Shown one piece after another: positions 9,031 through 17,430 of a stretch of DNA of 64,000 bases. The notes under the pieces were generated by a model. The model was given only the letters and a program-made list of their open reading frames with translations. It was not told where the DNA came from and did no database searches. The position numbers were made by a program, and so were the translations under genes. How positions within the stretch are numbered: the stretch's first letter is position 1; each line of letters starts with the position of its first letter. This stretch comes from Polynucleobacter meluiroseus (GTDB lineage: Bacteria > Pseudomonadota > Gammaproteobacteria > Burkholderiales > Burkholderiaceae): NCBI RefSeq assembly GCF_900205755.1, contig NZ_OANS01000001.1, positions 124,001-188,000 of the forward strand, read 5' to 3'.

Positions 9031-9867
9031 ATGCCTGAACTACCAGAAGTAGAAGTCACTCGCCTCGGAATCCAGCCTCACTTGCAGGGGCGGAAAATGA
9101 CCGCAGTTAAAGTACTCGATGGGCGCTTGCGTTGGCCGGTGCCAAACCATCTGGCCAGCACACTGCCTAGTCAGACGGTACATAAGGTAGAGCGCCGTGG
9201 CAAATATCTGCTAATAGAAATGGATACGGGCTACTTGGTCATCCATTTGGGCATGACCGGCACCCTGCGCGTCTTACCCAGTTCAGATCCTCTCAAAGTG
9301 CATGACCGCGTCACCTTTGAGTTTGGAGAGCTCAGCCTGCGTCTACACGACCCCAGAAAGTTTGGTGCGGTATTGTGGCACCCTAAATCTAAGGGACCTA
9401 TAGAAAATTTCGTATTGTTACAAAAATTAGGAGTAGAGCCTTTTTCTCCAGCCTTTGCCGACGACCTCGGGGCTGAGGTTTTATATCGCGCGTCTCGTAA
9501 GCGCAGTATTTCCGTGAAGCAATTCTTATTAGCTGGGCAGGCGGTAGTGGGCGTAGGTAATATCTATTGTTCAGAAAGCTTATTTGAGGCGGGCATTCAT
9601 CCCGCAAAAGCAGCAGGTAAGTTAACTCGCCCGCAGTGCATCCGCTTAGCTAATGCGGTAAGAATGATTCTGAAAAAAGCGATTGATGCTGGCGGTAGTT
9701 CACTCAAAGACTTCGTGAATAGCCATGGTGAGCCTGGACATTTTATGATTCTTACCAAAGTCTATGATCGTAAAGATGAAGCCTGCCGGGTCTGCAAAAC
9801 ACCCATTAAACAAATAGTCCAAGGCCAACGCTCCACTTATTTTTGCCCAGTATGTCAAAAACGCTAA
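9031..9867 (+). CDS. mutM: formamidopyrimidine-DNA glycosylase (MutM/Fpg)
   Basis: Bifunctional glycosylase/AP lyase that removes 8-oxoguanine and ring-opened purines. 278 residues. The catalytic Pro2-Glu3 is in the invariant start MPELPEVEV, the conserved lysine lies in ERRGKYLL near residue 60, and the helix-two-turn-helix VGNIYCSE-type segment is present. The C-terminal zinc finger is CRVCKT-x14-CPVC. It starts 35 bases from the divergent TPR-LolB gene and its end overlaps mutY, so the two enzymes of the 8-oxoguanine defence are coupled. Confidence 0.97.
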   Translation: MPELPEVEVTRLGIQPHLQGRKMTAVKVLDGRLRWPVPNHLASTLPSQTVHKVERRGKYLLIEMDTGYLVIHLGMTGTLRVLPSSDPLKVHDRVTFEFGELSLRLHDPRKFGAVLWHPKSKGPIENFVLLQKLGVEPFSPAFADDLGAEVLYRASRKRSISVKQFLLAGQAVVGVGNIYCSESLFEAGIHPAKAAGKLTRPQCIRLANAVRMILKKAIDAGGSSLKDFVNSHGEPGHFMILTKVYDRKDEACRVCKTPIKQIVQGQRSTYFCPVCQKR

Positions 9868-11000
9868 TAGCGAGTTTTGCCCAAAAACTCCTGGTCTGGC
9901 ATCAGGCACATGGCCGAGAAGGATTGCCGTGGCAAGGAATTAAAGATCCTTATGCAGTGTGGATTTCTGAAATCATGTTGCAACAAACCCAAGTAGCCAC
10001 GGTATTAGAGCGGTACCCTCGCTTCATGGCGCGCTTTCCAACGGTAAAGCAATTGGCCCTAGCCCCTATCGATGCTGTTTTAGCTGAGTGGGCTGGTTTA
10101 GGTTATTACTCGCGAGCGCGTAATCTCCATGCTTGCGCCAAGCAGGTAATGGAGCAATTTAGCGGAACCTTTCCTAGTGACCCGCGATTACTCGAAAGTC
10201 TTAAAGGGATTGGCCGATCTACCGCGGGCGCGATTGCCGCGTTTGCTTTTCATGAGCGTGCGCCGATCTTAGATGCGAATGTCAAGCGTGTACTGGCACG
10301 TCTTTTTGCAATTGAGGGCGCCATAGAAGAGAAGAAGGTGAACGATCTCCTATGGGGCTTGGCGCAAGAATTGCTACCAACAGATTCAGAGAGGATGCCG
10401 GTTTATACCCAAGCTTTAATGGACTTTGGAGCGACTTGGTGTACTTCACGCAAACCAGTTTGTTTAAGTGATGCTTATGTTTGTACCTTCGCAAAACAAT
10501 GCCAAGCAAACTTAAGCAACCAAGTCCTAATGCTTCCCCAAAAGAAAGTGAAAGCAAAGTCGCCCGAGTTTGATGCTGACCTGCTATTGATGCGTCATCA
10601 AAATGCCGTGTTACTGCAGAGACGACCTGAGAAGGCCATTTGGGGAGGCCTATGGTCTTTGCCAGAATCACCTTGGCGAGCGAAAGCAAACAAAGTAGAT
10701 CAAGAGATCCAGGGACACTTTTTTTCACCCGAAGAAATCCTAAAACTTACGCTACCAAATGAAAATGCGGAACTTGGTCACAAGGATTACCAGCAAGTGA
10801 TTCTCGGAGAGCGTATTAAGCATGTCTTTACGCATCGGCGTTTATGGATGCAAATCTGGCATATGAATAGCGCAAAAGCAGTGCAATTTACTGATGAAAA
10901 CTTAAGATGGGTGTCACTGCATCAATTGGGGCAATATGGCTTGCCACAACCTATTAAGTTGTTGTTGCAGGGATTGAATCCAGTTCGCGATGACGAATGA
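9852..11000 (+). CDS. mutY: A/G-specific adenine glycosylase (MutY) with altered Fe-S loop
   Basis: Removes adenine mispaired with 8-oxoguanine. 382 residues from the ATG at 9852, which lies inside the end of mutM; a TTG at 9843 is the only earlier option. The catalytic glutamate is in SEIMLQQTQV (about residue 40), the HhH motif is ESLKGIGRSTAGAIAAF and the catalytic aspartate is in LDANVKRVL. A C-terminal Nudix-like domain (about 240-370) reads the 8-oxoG. The [4Fe-4S] loop has cysteines at about 197, 204, 211 and 217, giving C-x6-C-x6-C-x5-C instead of the usual C-x6-C-x2-C-x5-C. The 3' end overlaps convergent rapZ by 47 bases. Confidence 0.95.
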   Translation: MSKTLIASFAQKLLVWHQAHGREGLPWQGIKDPYAVWISEIMLQQTQVATVLERYPRFMARFPTVKQLALAPIDAVLAEWAGLGYYSRARNLHACAKQVMEQFSGTFPSDPRLLESLKGIGRSTAGAIAAFAFHERAPILDANVKRVLARLFAIEGAIEEKKVNDLLWGLAQELLPTDSERMPVYTQALMDFGATWCTSRKPVCLSDAYVCTFAKQCQANLSNQVLMLPQKKVKAKSPEFDADLLLMRHQNAVLLQRRPEKAIWGGLWSLPESPWRAKANKVDQEIQGHFFSPEEILKLTLPNENAELGHKDYQQVILGERIKHVFTHRRLWMQIWHMNSAKAVQFTDENLRWVSLHQLGQYGLPQPIKLLLQGLNPVRDDE

Positions 11001-11844
11001 GGAAGTTAATCTGTAGGTCATTCAACGCTTGATGACCGATGAAATACTGACTAATCTGATTCACCAAATAGACCGAACGGTGCTGACCACCGGTGCATCC
11101 AATTGCTACAGTTAAATAGCTACGACCATCGGCAATGTAGTGCGGCAGCCATTTGTCAATAAAACCAATAATGTCTTGCTCCATTCCGATGACTTCAGGA
11201 ATGTTTCTTAAAAACTCTTGAACTGGTAAGTCATTTCCTGTGAGGGGCCTCAGTAGTTTGTCGTAATGGGGGTTAGGCAGGCAACGAACGTCAAATACTA
11301 AGTCAGCGTCGCTGGGCAAGCCCCTTTTAAAGCCAAAGGATTCAAAAATCACAGCTAAGCCAAGCGCCTGACCCATTAATAAATCTTGAATCCAAGAGCG
11401 CAAGGTGTGCGCAGGAATATTGCTGGTATCAATGCTGTGAGCTTGACTGCGTAATGGTTCCAGAAGGCTGCGCTCGGTTTCAATCGCTTCGGTTAGGGTG
11501 ACAGATTGGGATTGTTCATCACGCGTAGAGAGGGGATGACGTCGCCGAGTTTCTGAAAAGCGCTGAATCAGCGTATTGGAATCTGCGTTTAAAAAAATAA
11601 TGCGCACCTCATGATGAAGCCGCAGATTTTCTAAAATCTGGGGTAACTCTGCCAGTGACTTACCGCGACGCGCATCAATTGCAACGGCCACTTTTTCACT
11701 TTTTTCAAGCGCAAGGGTGTTGATCAGGCTTTCTAGCAAAGCGACGGGGAGATTGTCGACGCAGTCATAACCTGCATCCTCAAAAGCGCGCAGAGCAACC
11801 GATTTACCTGAGCCGGATATACCGGTAATCAGATTAATTTGCAT
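10954..11844 (-). CDS. rapZ: RapZ/YvcJ-family nucleotide- and RNA-binding adaptor
   Basis: P-loop protein of the RapZ (YvcJ) family; in E. coli it targets the small RNA GlmZ to RNase E and so controls glucosamine-6-phosphate synthase, and it has NTPase activity. 296 residues. Walker A is GISGSGKS near residue 10; the Walker-B-like VAIDARRG and the C-terminal RNA-binding part with GCTGGQHRSVYLV are present. It is the last gene of the hpf-ptsN-hprK-rapZ series, with one base between it and hprK. Whether GlmY/GlmZ exist in this lineage is unknown, so the target may differ. Confidence 0.94.
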   Translation of the reverse strand: MQINLITGISGSGKSVALRAFEDAGYDCVDNLPVALLESLINTLALEKSEKVAVAIDARRGKSLAELPQILENLRLHHEVRIIFLNADSNTLIQRFSETRRRHPLSTRDEQSQSVTLTEAIETERSLLEPLRSQAHSIDTSNIPAHTLRSWIQDLLMGQALGLAVIFESFGFKRGLPSDADLVFDVRCLPNPHYDKLLRPLTGNDLPVQEFLRNIPEVIGMEQDIIGFIDKWLPHYIADGRSYLTVAIGCTGGQHRSVYLVNQISQYFIGHQALNDLQINFLIRHRELDSIPATTT

Positions 11845-11845
11845 A

Positions 11846-12832
11846 TTAGAGCAAACGCCTTTGAGACTTTACTGGATCGGCTTCAGCGTTCATTTGTAAG
11901 CGCTGCCGTTCCATAAATTCTTTTAAGGTGTCAATGCCACGCAGTTGCAAAATCGTATTGCGAACAGCAGCCTCAACGAGTACAGCTAAGTTACGACCTG
12001 CGGCAACCTGAATTTTGACTGTGCGAATACCTACGCCTAGAACATCAATATGTTGAGCCTCTAAGGGTAGGCGCTCAAATTCACCGTCTGTGCGGCGCAC
12101 GAGTTGCACAATGAGGCGGAGCTTAAGCTTTCGACGTACGGCGGTTTCGCCAAAGATAGTCCGAATATCCAATAATCCCAATCCCCGTACCTCTAAAAGA
12201 TTACGCAAGATGATAGGGCAGCGACCCTCAATATAGTCAGGTCCAAGACGCGAAAAATCCACCGCATCGTCCGCTACCAAACCATGACCCCGAGAAATCA
12301 GTTCCAGGCCTAATTCACTTTTGCCAAGGCCGGATTCTCCAGTAATCAATACGCCCAATCCCAGAATGTCCATAAAGACACCATGCATAGTGATCTGGGG
12401 CGCGCCAATTTTCGTGAGGTAAATGCGTAAATGATCAATGACCTCTGCAGCAGAGCGAGGGGTAGTAAATAACGGGGTAGAAGAGCGTTGGCAGAACAGC
12501 TGCAGATCAGGGTCGGCAGATTTACCATCGGCAACAATCACACAAGGAGGCGTCTTTGAAATCAGTTCAGAGATTTGTTCTTGCTTTTGTTTTTGATCCA
12601 GTGCTGCGTGGTAATCCACTTCCTGATCGCCAAAGATTTGAATGCGGCTAGGGTGTATCAGGTTTAAATGTCCAACTAGGTCAGAGCTTGCTGCTGCAGC
12701 CTTTACAGCCTCTTTAGGAAAAGTTCTGTCGGCACCTTCTAAGCCTCCAATCCAAGATAACTTCAGATCCGAGACGTTGTCGTCAAAGATTTGTTGCGCA
12801 GTTACCCCTTCTAGAAGCAAAGGTTGGATCAT
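11846..12832 (-). CDS. hprK: HPr kinase/phosphorylase (HprK)
   Basis: Bifunctional enzyme that phosphorylates and dephosphorylates a serine of the phosphocarrier HPr. 328 residues from the ATG at 12832. The N-terminal domain precedes a P-loop [14 protein letters not shown] near residue 165, followed by the family segment [10 protein letters not shown] and the C-terminal [18 protein letters not shown] signature. The ATG chosen overlaps the ptsN stop as ATGA, indicating translational coupling; the alternative 11 codons upstream is a TTG. No HPr gene lies in this window. In betaproteobacteria HprK usually works with a PTS-Ntr-like regulatory chain rather than sugar transport. Confidence 0.95.
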   Translation of the reverse strand: MIQPLLLEGVTAQQIFDDNVSDLKLSWIGGLEGADRTFPKEAVKAAAASSDLVGHLNLIHPSRIQIFGDQEVDYHAALDQKQKQEQISELISKTPPCVIVADGKSADPDLQLFCQRSSTPLFTTPRSAAEVIDHLRIYLTKIGAPQITMHGVFMDILGLGVLITGESGLGKSELGLELISRGHGLVADDAVDFSRLGPDYIEGRCPIILRNLLEVRGLGLLDIRTIFGETAVRRKLKLRLIVQLVRRTDGEFERLPLEAQHIDVLGVGIRTVKIQVAAGRNLAVLVEAAVRNTILQLRGIDTLKEFMERQRLQMNAEADPVKSQRRLL

Positions 12833-13290
12833 TGATGAGAGCCCCAGTTTTGAAGGAAATGACAAATATTCTCAGGACTGCTGTCCGAGTTCAGTAGCTT
12901 TCGATTTTCTGGTTCCGACAACAATTGTGCAATTGATGACAAAATTTCTAGATGCTGCTGAGTCGCTTTTTCTGGGACCAATAAAACAATCAAAATCGAG
13001 ATAGGCTCAGCATCGGGTGCGGCAAACTCAATAGGCTCATTTAGTCTTATAAAAGCAGCTATAGGTTGCTTAAGTCCTTTGACTCGTCCGTGGGGAATAG
13101 CTACTCCTGCACCGAGAGCGGTAGAGCCGAGTTCCTCGCGGGCATCTAAGAAGCCAACTACTGCACTGGCATCCAAGTGAGCATGTTGGGAAAAAAGTGC
13201 GCCTGCGACTGCAAATGCCTCAGCCCTGCTTTTGGCAGGATTATCTAAGGAGATGCAGTCGGGGGCAAATAAAGTAGTCAGGGCATTCAT
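12829..13290 (-). CDS. ptsN: PTS IIA-like nitrogen regulatory protein (PtsN)
   Basis: EIIA-Ntr protein, the terminal phosphoacceptor of the regulatory PTS-Ntr, which in relatives modulates potassium transport and metabolism by protein contacts. 153 residues. The phospho-accepting histidine is in [12 protein letters not shown] at about residue 67; the C-terminal [20 protein letters not shown] matches the family. Coupled to hprK by an ATGA overlap and 33 bases downstream of hpf. Its usual neighbour rpoN is missing here. Confidence 0.95.
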   Translation of the reverse strand: MNALTTLFAPDCISLDNPAKSRAEAFAVAGALFSQHAHLDASAVVGFLDAREELGSTALGAGVAIPHGRVKGLKQPIAAFIRLNEPIEFAAPDAEPISILIVLLVPEKATQQHLEILSSIAQLLSEPENRKLLNSDSSPENICHFLQNWGSHQ

Positions 13291-13323
13291 ATCGTTTGAT
13301 TATAGGTGTCCCGACTCCAGCAA

Positions 13324-13647
13324 TTACTCAAAATGCTTATCGTGATGGTGATCTTGAATTTTTTCTTTGTGTTTGACAACCTGGCGCTCGAGCTTATCCA
13401 CCACGGCATCCATCGCATGGTAAAGATCGGCATTATGAGCTTGGGCAAAGATTTCTTTGCCTTTGAGATGAATGGTGATCTCAGCGGTTTGGCGTAGGTC
13501 CTTCTCTTTAGTATTGTCGATGATAAGAAAGGCCGAAGCATCCAGCACATGATCAAAATGTTTACGAACTTTGGCTAAGCCAGCTTCCAAATGGGTTCGC
13601 ATGGCTGGAGTAACTTCTAAGTGATGGCTATTAATTTTCAAATTCAT
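13324..13647 (-). CDS. hpf: short ribosome hibernation promoting factor (HPF/YfiA family)
   Basis: 107 residues, the short form with a single beta-alpha-beta-beta-beta-alpha domain and no C-terminal dimerisation domain. Conserved features are MNLKINSHHLEVTPAMRTHLE, the VRKHFD helix end and the basic HLKGKEIFAQAHNADLYHAMD region. It binds the 30S decoding centre in stationary phase; short HPF promotes 100S dimers together with RMF in gammaproteobacteria. A strong ribosome binding site (AGGAG) is eight bases before the ATG. It starts the hpf-ptsN-hprK-rapZ block. Confidence 0.94.
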   Translation of the reverse strand: MNLKINSHHLEVTPAMRTHLEAGLAKVRKHFDHVLDASAFLIIDNTKEKDLRQTAEITIHLKGKEIFAQAHNADLYHAMDAVVDKLERQVVKHKEKIQDHHHDKHFE

Positions 13648-13827
13648 CAGCAGCTCCTAGGTAATCTCTGTGCGTAAGTTATTGCCAAGGGTGCGCAGTA
13701 AACCCTTGTCTTATCTCATTAAGTTTATTGGGATGAAGAGAACATGCCCCTCCAGCGTATCAGCGATTTTGTTGAAAACCAAGTGGGGGTAAGCTCTTTT
13801 TGTAAAAAATTTCCCCAATTCGCTTTC
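13648..13827 (-). other. 180-base gap where relatives carry rpoN
   Basis: Between lptB and hpf, the position of the sigma-54 gene in most Burkholderiales, there is no open frame and no recognisable trace of sigma-54 motifs on either strand. The gap holds the hpf ribosome binding site and probably its promoter, but no hexamer pair stands out. The 13780-13825 part is AT-rich with no convincing terminator. Confidence 0.6.
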
Positions 13828-14595
13828 TTACATACGGAAGTTTTCGCCCAAATACACTCTGCGAACGGCATCATTTTGAATAATTTCGTCTGGTTTTCCA
13901 GCTGCTAAAACGCTTCCTTCGCTGATGATGTAGGCGTGATCGCAAATACCCAGTGTTTCACGCACGTTATGGTCGGTAATTAAAACCCCAATCTGACGAT
14001 CACGCAAAAAGCGGACGATCCGCTGAATTTCCCCAACTGCAATAGGGTCAACACCTGCGAAGGGCTCGTCCAGCAAAATAAATTTGGGTTGAGAAGCGAG
14101 GGCCCGTGCGATTTCAACACGTCGACGCTCTCCCCCTGAAAGGGATAAGGCAGGGTTATCGCGCAGATGGCTTATTTGCAGCTCGCCTAATAGCTCATCT
14201 AAGCGCTGCGCTATCGCAGCTTTACTTAAAGGCTTGCCACCCTGAACTTGTAACTCAAGAACTGCTTGAATATTTTCAGCAACATTGAGCTTTCTAAAGA
14301 CCGAAGCCTCTTGTGGCAGGTACGATAGTCCCATGCGGGCACGCTCATGAATGGGTAGATGCGTGATGTCAGTACCGTCTAAATTGATATTGCCGCCATC
14401 GAGAGGGACCAAGCCTACGATCATGTAAAAAGAGGTGGTCTTGCCAGCACCGTTGGGACCCAATAGACCTACAACCTCACCACATTTCACTTCAATAGAG
14501 ACATCGCGAACTACAGTGCGTGAGCCATAGCGTTTTTGTAAGTGTTGCGCTTTAAGGGTGGGAGCACTGGCTAGACTATTTGTATCCGTGGTCAT
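13828..14595 (-). CDS. lptB: LPS export ABC transporter ATPase (LptB)
   Basis: ATPase of the LptB2FG transporter that extracts lipopolysaccharide from the inner membrane. 255 residues. Walker [10 protein letters not shown] (about residue 46), Q-loop [15 protein letters not shown] signature [15 protein letters not shown] and Walker [14 protein letters not shown] are intact. The start overlaps the lptA stop (ATGA). Order lptC-lptA-lptB downstream of kdsC-kdsD is the conserved LPS cluster. LptF and LptG are not in the window. Confidence 0.97.
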   Translation of the reverse strand: MTTDTNSLASAPTLKAQHLQKRYGSRTVVRDVSIEVKCGEVVGLLGPNGAGKTTSFYMIVGLVPLDGGNINLDGTDITHLPIHERARMGLSYLPQEASVFRKLNVAENIQAVLELQVQGGKPLSKAAIAQRLDELLGELQISHLRDNPALSLSGGERRRVEIARALASQPKFILLDEPFAGVDPIAVGEIQRIVRFLRDRQIGVLITDHNVRETLGICDHAYIISEGSVLAAGKPDEIIQNDAVRRVYLGENFRM

Positions 14596-15164
14596 TTCTC
14601 TAGGGTCGCTTTTTTTCTAGGTGAAAGGATCGCTCTTGCTAAAGGGAGATCCTCTAATTTGGCATTTGCGGGTGGTAAGACCCGATAGTATTGCTTCACA
14701 TCATCATATTCAATTTTCCAGCCATGCAATTGATCGAGCATTTGCATATTGAGCAAACGCTTGAGGGTGGCATCGCCAGTCAATGTCAAGAATTCAGTTT
14801 TTGCGTTATAGGTGACCACGCTAGAGCGGCCTTGCATAAACTCATCTGCACGGCCATCGCGGCGCTGACGAAAATTAGCCAAGTCCTCTGGAGTGCCTTG
14901 AACATCAATATATTCATAGCCCTCCGGATCTACCTTAATATTGCTTTTATCCCCTGTAATCAAGATGCTTCCTTTGGTCAGTAGGACAGTGCCATCTAGT
15001 TGATAGATTTGCTGTACGTCATCAACAGATACTTTTTCGGCCTCAAGTACGATGGGCTTATCCTGATCTGCTTTTTCAGCATGCGAGACTCCGAGGCTAA
15101 ATAATCCGAAGAGGAGAAGAGCTAAAGCGGTCTTATGCAAATTAGAGGAGGTGATTACCGTCAT
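14592..15164 (-). CDS. lptA: periplasmic LPS bridge protein (LptA)
   Basis: OstA-domain protein that polymerises into the periplasmic bridge carrying LPS between LptC and LptD. 190 residues: a signal peptide (residues 1-29, cleavage likely after GVSHA) and a beta-jellyroll of OstA repeats, seen in [20 protein letters not shown] and [18 protein letters not shown]. Start and stop overlap lptC and lptB respectively by four bases, so the three are translationally coupled. The C-terminal tail [14 protein letters not shown] is basic. Confidence 0.95.
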   Translation of the reverse strand: MTVITSSNLHKTALALLLFGLFSLGVSHAEKADQDKPIVLEAEKVSVDDVQQIYQLDGTVLLTKGSILITGDKSNIKVDPEGYEYIDVQGTPEDLANFRQRRDGRADEFMQGRSSVVTYNAKTEFLTLTGDATLKRLLNMQMLDQLHGWKIEYDDVKQYYRVLPPANAKLEDLPLARAILSPRKKATLEK

Positions 15165-15814
15165 GGACGTATTCCTTGTTGCTCCCGCTCAATTCGGCCT
15201 CGTACTTGACCTGACAAGACCATGCTTTGCTGAACATTATTAAACGTGCCCCCATCACTCGCATGCATGACCGACATCCCCTGTTCTAGAGTGATTGGTT
15301 TATTGGTTTCGATGATGTCATCGTTAATAAGCACTTTAAAAAAAGAAGACAGTGCTAGCATTCTTGGTCTAGCAGGTTCAGTGGCTGAGGCTGCTTGTGG
15401 CGGGCGAAAAATCTCTGCATTACCGGTTAAGTCTAGGATAGTAAGGTCGCCATCCAAATGTCCAAGATCAGACTTCACTGTGACAGCCGCTTTCCCTGGG
15501 GGAAACAAGCGCATCCGCGGCGCAGTAATGTCAATCGAAGCATCATCATCGTAGTGAATCACTTTTTTGCCTAAGATCCGATATTTTGTTTTACCTAATT
15601 CATCTAGGGCAGAGAGCGCCCCATTCACAATGGTGTAATCCGGCTCATGCAAGCGAACCCGTTCAATGACTGATTTTGATACGGGTTCATTTTGTTTCAC
15701 TAGCCAGAATGTGACGAGCGTCAAAACACCCATCAATAACAGGGGCGTGAGGCGTAGCAAGCTACGCAATAAGCCTGTTTTGATGGTTTCAGAATTCAGA
15801 TAGGCTGTTTTCAT
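15161..15814 (-). CDS. lptC: LPS export membrane-anchored protein (LptC)
   Basis: Bitopic inner-membrane component of the Lpt bridge. 217 residues with one transmembrane helix (about 22-40, LTPLLLMGVLTLVTFWLV) and a periplasmic OstA-like beta domain (LHEPDYTIVNGALSALDE, DIIETNKPITLEQGMSVMHA). It receives LPS from LptB2FG and passes it to LptA. The start is three bases after kdsC; the end overlaps lptA. LptC sequences diverge widely, and the context supports the call. Confidence 0.94.
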   Translation of the reverse strand: MKTAYLNSETIKTGLLRSLLRLTPLLLMGVLTLVTFWLVKQNEPVSKSVIERVRLHEPDYTIVNGALSALDELGKTKYRILGKKVIHYDDDASIDITAPRMRLFPPGKAAVTVKSDLGHLDGDLTILDLTGNAEIFRPPQAASATEPARPRMLALSSFFKVLINDDIIETNKPITLEQGMSVMHASDGGTFNNVQQSMVLSGQVRGRIEREQQGIRP

Positions 15815-15817
15815 GAC

Positions 15818-16390
15818 TTAGCCACGTGCCTGAGCAAGCAATCCTTCATATTGGTTCTGTGCTTTGAGAATGAGATCGCAAACTTCACGCACAGCGCCCT
15901 TACCGCCGGCCGCCTCAGTCACAAAATGCGCGCCATCTTTCACGCTCACATGAGCCTGAGCAGGGCATACTCGCAAACCAGCCGATTTCATCATGGCAAG
16001 ATCAGGCCAATCATCGCCCATGACCGCGCAATCTGCAGGTTTCAAATGCAATGCTTGAAGAATTTCTTGCAGAGCAATCGCCTTATCTTTCACACCCATG
16101 TGTACATGATTAATCCCGAGCTCAGTGCAGCGCCCTAAGACCATTTTGGATTCTCGGCCCGTAATGACCGCAGTAGGTATGCCCACCTGCTGTAAAAGCT
16201 TGATGCCAAGACCATCTTGAATATCAAATGACTTAAATGCTTCTTGTCCATCCGGCCCAATAAATACTTGGCCATCGGTAAGCACTCCATCCACATCCAA
16301 TACCAATAACTTTACCTGGGTAGCGCGGTCCCATGCTTGCGGATAACGACTAGAGGGATTGGTATTGTGGGGATGAAAAGCATTAGGCAT
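15818..16390 (-). CDS. kdsC: 3-deoxy-D-manno-octulosonate 8-phosphate phosphatase (KdsC)
   Basis: HAD-family phosphatase (C0 type, tetrameric) that releases Kdo from Kdo-8-phosphate for LPS inner-core synthesis. 190 residues. Motif I DVDGVLTDG carries the nucleophilic aspartate, motif II is the ITGRES segment, motif III includes the lysine in GVKDKAIAL, and motif IV is MGDDWPDLAMM. About 25 residues precede the domain. It sits between kdsD and lptC. Confidence 0.95.
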   Translation of the reverse strand: MPNAFHPHNTNPSSRYPQAWDRATQVKLLVLDVDGVLTDGQVFIGPDGQEAFKSFDIQDGLGIKLLQQVGIPTAVITGRESKMVLGRCTELGINHVHMGVKDKAIALQEILQALHLKPADCAVMGDDWPDLAMMKSAGLRVCPAQAHVSVKDGAHFVTEAAGGKGAVREVCDLILKAQNQYEGLLAQARG

Positions 16391-16426
16391 AAGAGGGTGC
16401 TGTAAAGAAGGGGGTGGGCAGGTAAT

Positions 16427-17419
16427 TTAAATTACTTTAGCGGCAAATAGGTCATGCAAATTCAGGGCTCCCAAAAGTGCTCCTTGGGAATCCGTCACCA
16501 CTAAATGATTGATGCGATGTTTTTCCATCATCTCAATCGCTTCCTCTGCAAGCAATTCAGCGGGGATGGTATGTGGCTTGCTGGTAGTGGCTGCTTTAAG
16601 AGAAAAGTCAGTCAAATTGCTACTCTTTTCCAGCAAGCGGCGTAAGTCGCCATCGGTAAAAATGCCGGCTACTTTCTGATGCTCATCAAGGGTGACCACC
16701 ATACCCATGCGTTTAGCAGTCATTTCTAACAAAGCTTCTGATAGAGGAGCTTCCTGCGAAATCTTGGGGGTGTCGCCATAACTACGCATCACCTCACTCA
16801 CGTACATGAGCAATTTACGACCAAGTCGTCCGCCTGGATGGGAGCGCTGGAAGTCCTCAGCCTGAAATCCTCTGACATCCAAAAGTGCAACGGCTAGCGC
16901 ATCACCCATGGCAAGGGTCGCGGTAGTACTGGCGGTCGGAGCCAGATTGAGTGTGCACGCCTCCTTCTCTACGCTGGTATCCAAATGGGCATCGGCCAGC
17001 TTGGCTAGGGAAGAGTCTGGCGCGCCGGTTAAAGCAATTAATTTCGCACCAGTGCGCTTCACAATGGGGACAATAGTGAGAAGCTCTTCTGTTTCCCCAG
17101 AGTTGGAGAGGGCCACAAAGACGTCATCTCGCGTCACCATACCCAAATCACCATGACTGGCTTCCGCAGGATGAACAAAGAACGCAGGGGAGCCTGTAGA
17201 GGCAAAGGTGGCCGCAATTTTGCGGGCGATGTGCCCAGATTTACCAATCCCTGAAACTACGATGCGGCCTTTGCAAGAATGCAGAAGTTCCACCGCGAGC
17301 ACGAGGGCGTCCGCATTGCTGCCTGCCAATCTATCGCGCATAGTGAGCAGGGCATCAGCTTCAATGCTCAAGGTATCAAGCGCAAGCTTTAGGGTACGTT
17401 CACGAGTCTTAGCTATCAT
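16427..17419 (-). CDS. kdsD: D-arabinose 5-phosphate isomerase (KdsD)
   Basis: Converts ribulose 5-phosphate to arabinose 5-phosphate, the first committed step toward Kdo. 330 residues: an SIS domain (about 30-200; GIGKSGHIARKIAATFASTG, the SNSGETEEL phosphosugar motif and RGFQAEDFQRSHPGGRLG) followed by two CBS domains (about 210-330). First gene of the Kdo/Lpt block, separated from the divergent antiporter by only 11 bases, so the two promoters must overlap or lie within the opposite genes. Confidence 0.96.
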   Translation of the reverse strand: MIAKTRERTLKLALDTLSIEADALLTMRDRLAGSNADALVLAVELLHSCKGRIVVSGIGKSGHIARKIAATFASTGSPAFFVHPAEASHGDLGMVTRDDVFVALSNSGETEELLTIVPIVKRTGAKLIALTGAPDSSLAKLADAHLDTSVEKEACTLNLAPTASTTATLAMGDALAVALLDVRGFQAEDFQRSHPGGRLGRKLLMYVSEVMRSYGDTPKISQEAPLSEALLEMTAKRMGMVVTLDEHQKVAGIFTDGDLRRLLEKSSNLTDFSLKAATTSKPHTIPAELLAEEAIEMMEKHRINHLVVTDSQGALLGALNLHDLFAAKVI

Positions 17420-17430
17420 GGGGTGAGTAT

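Noticed and set aside
10282-10728. 148-codon open frame on the minus strand
   Set aside because: Antisense shadow of mutY over the Fe-S loop and linker; no supported start site or motif.
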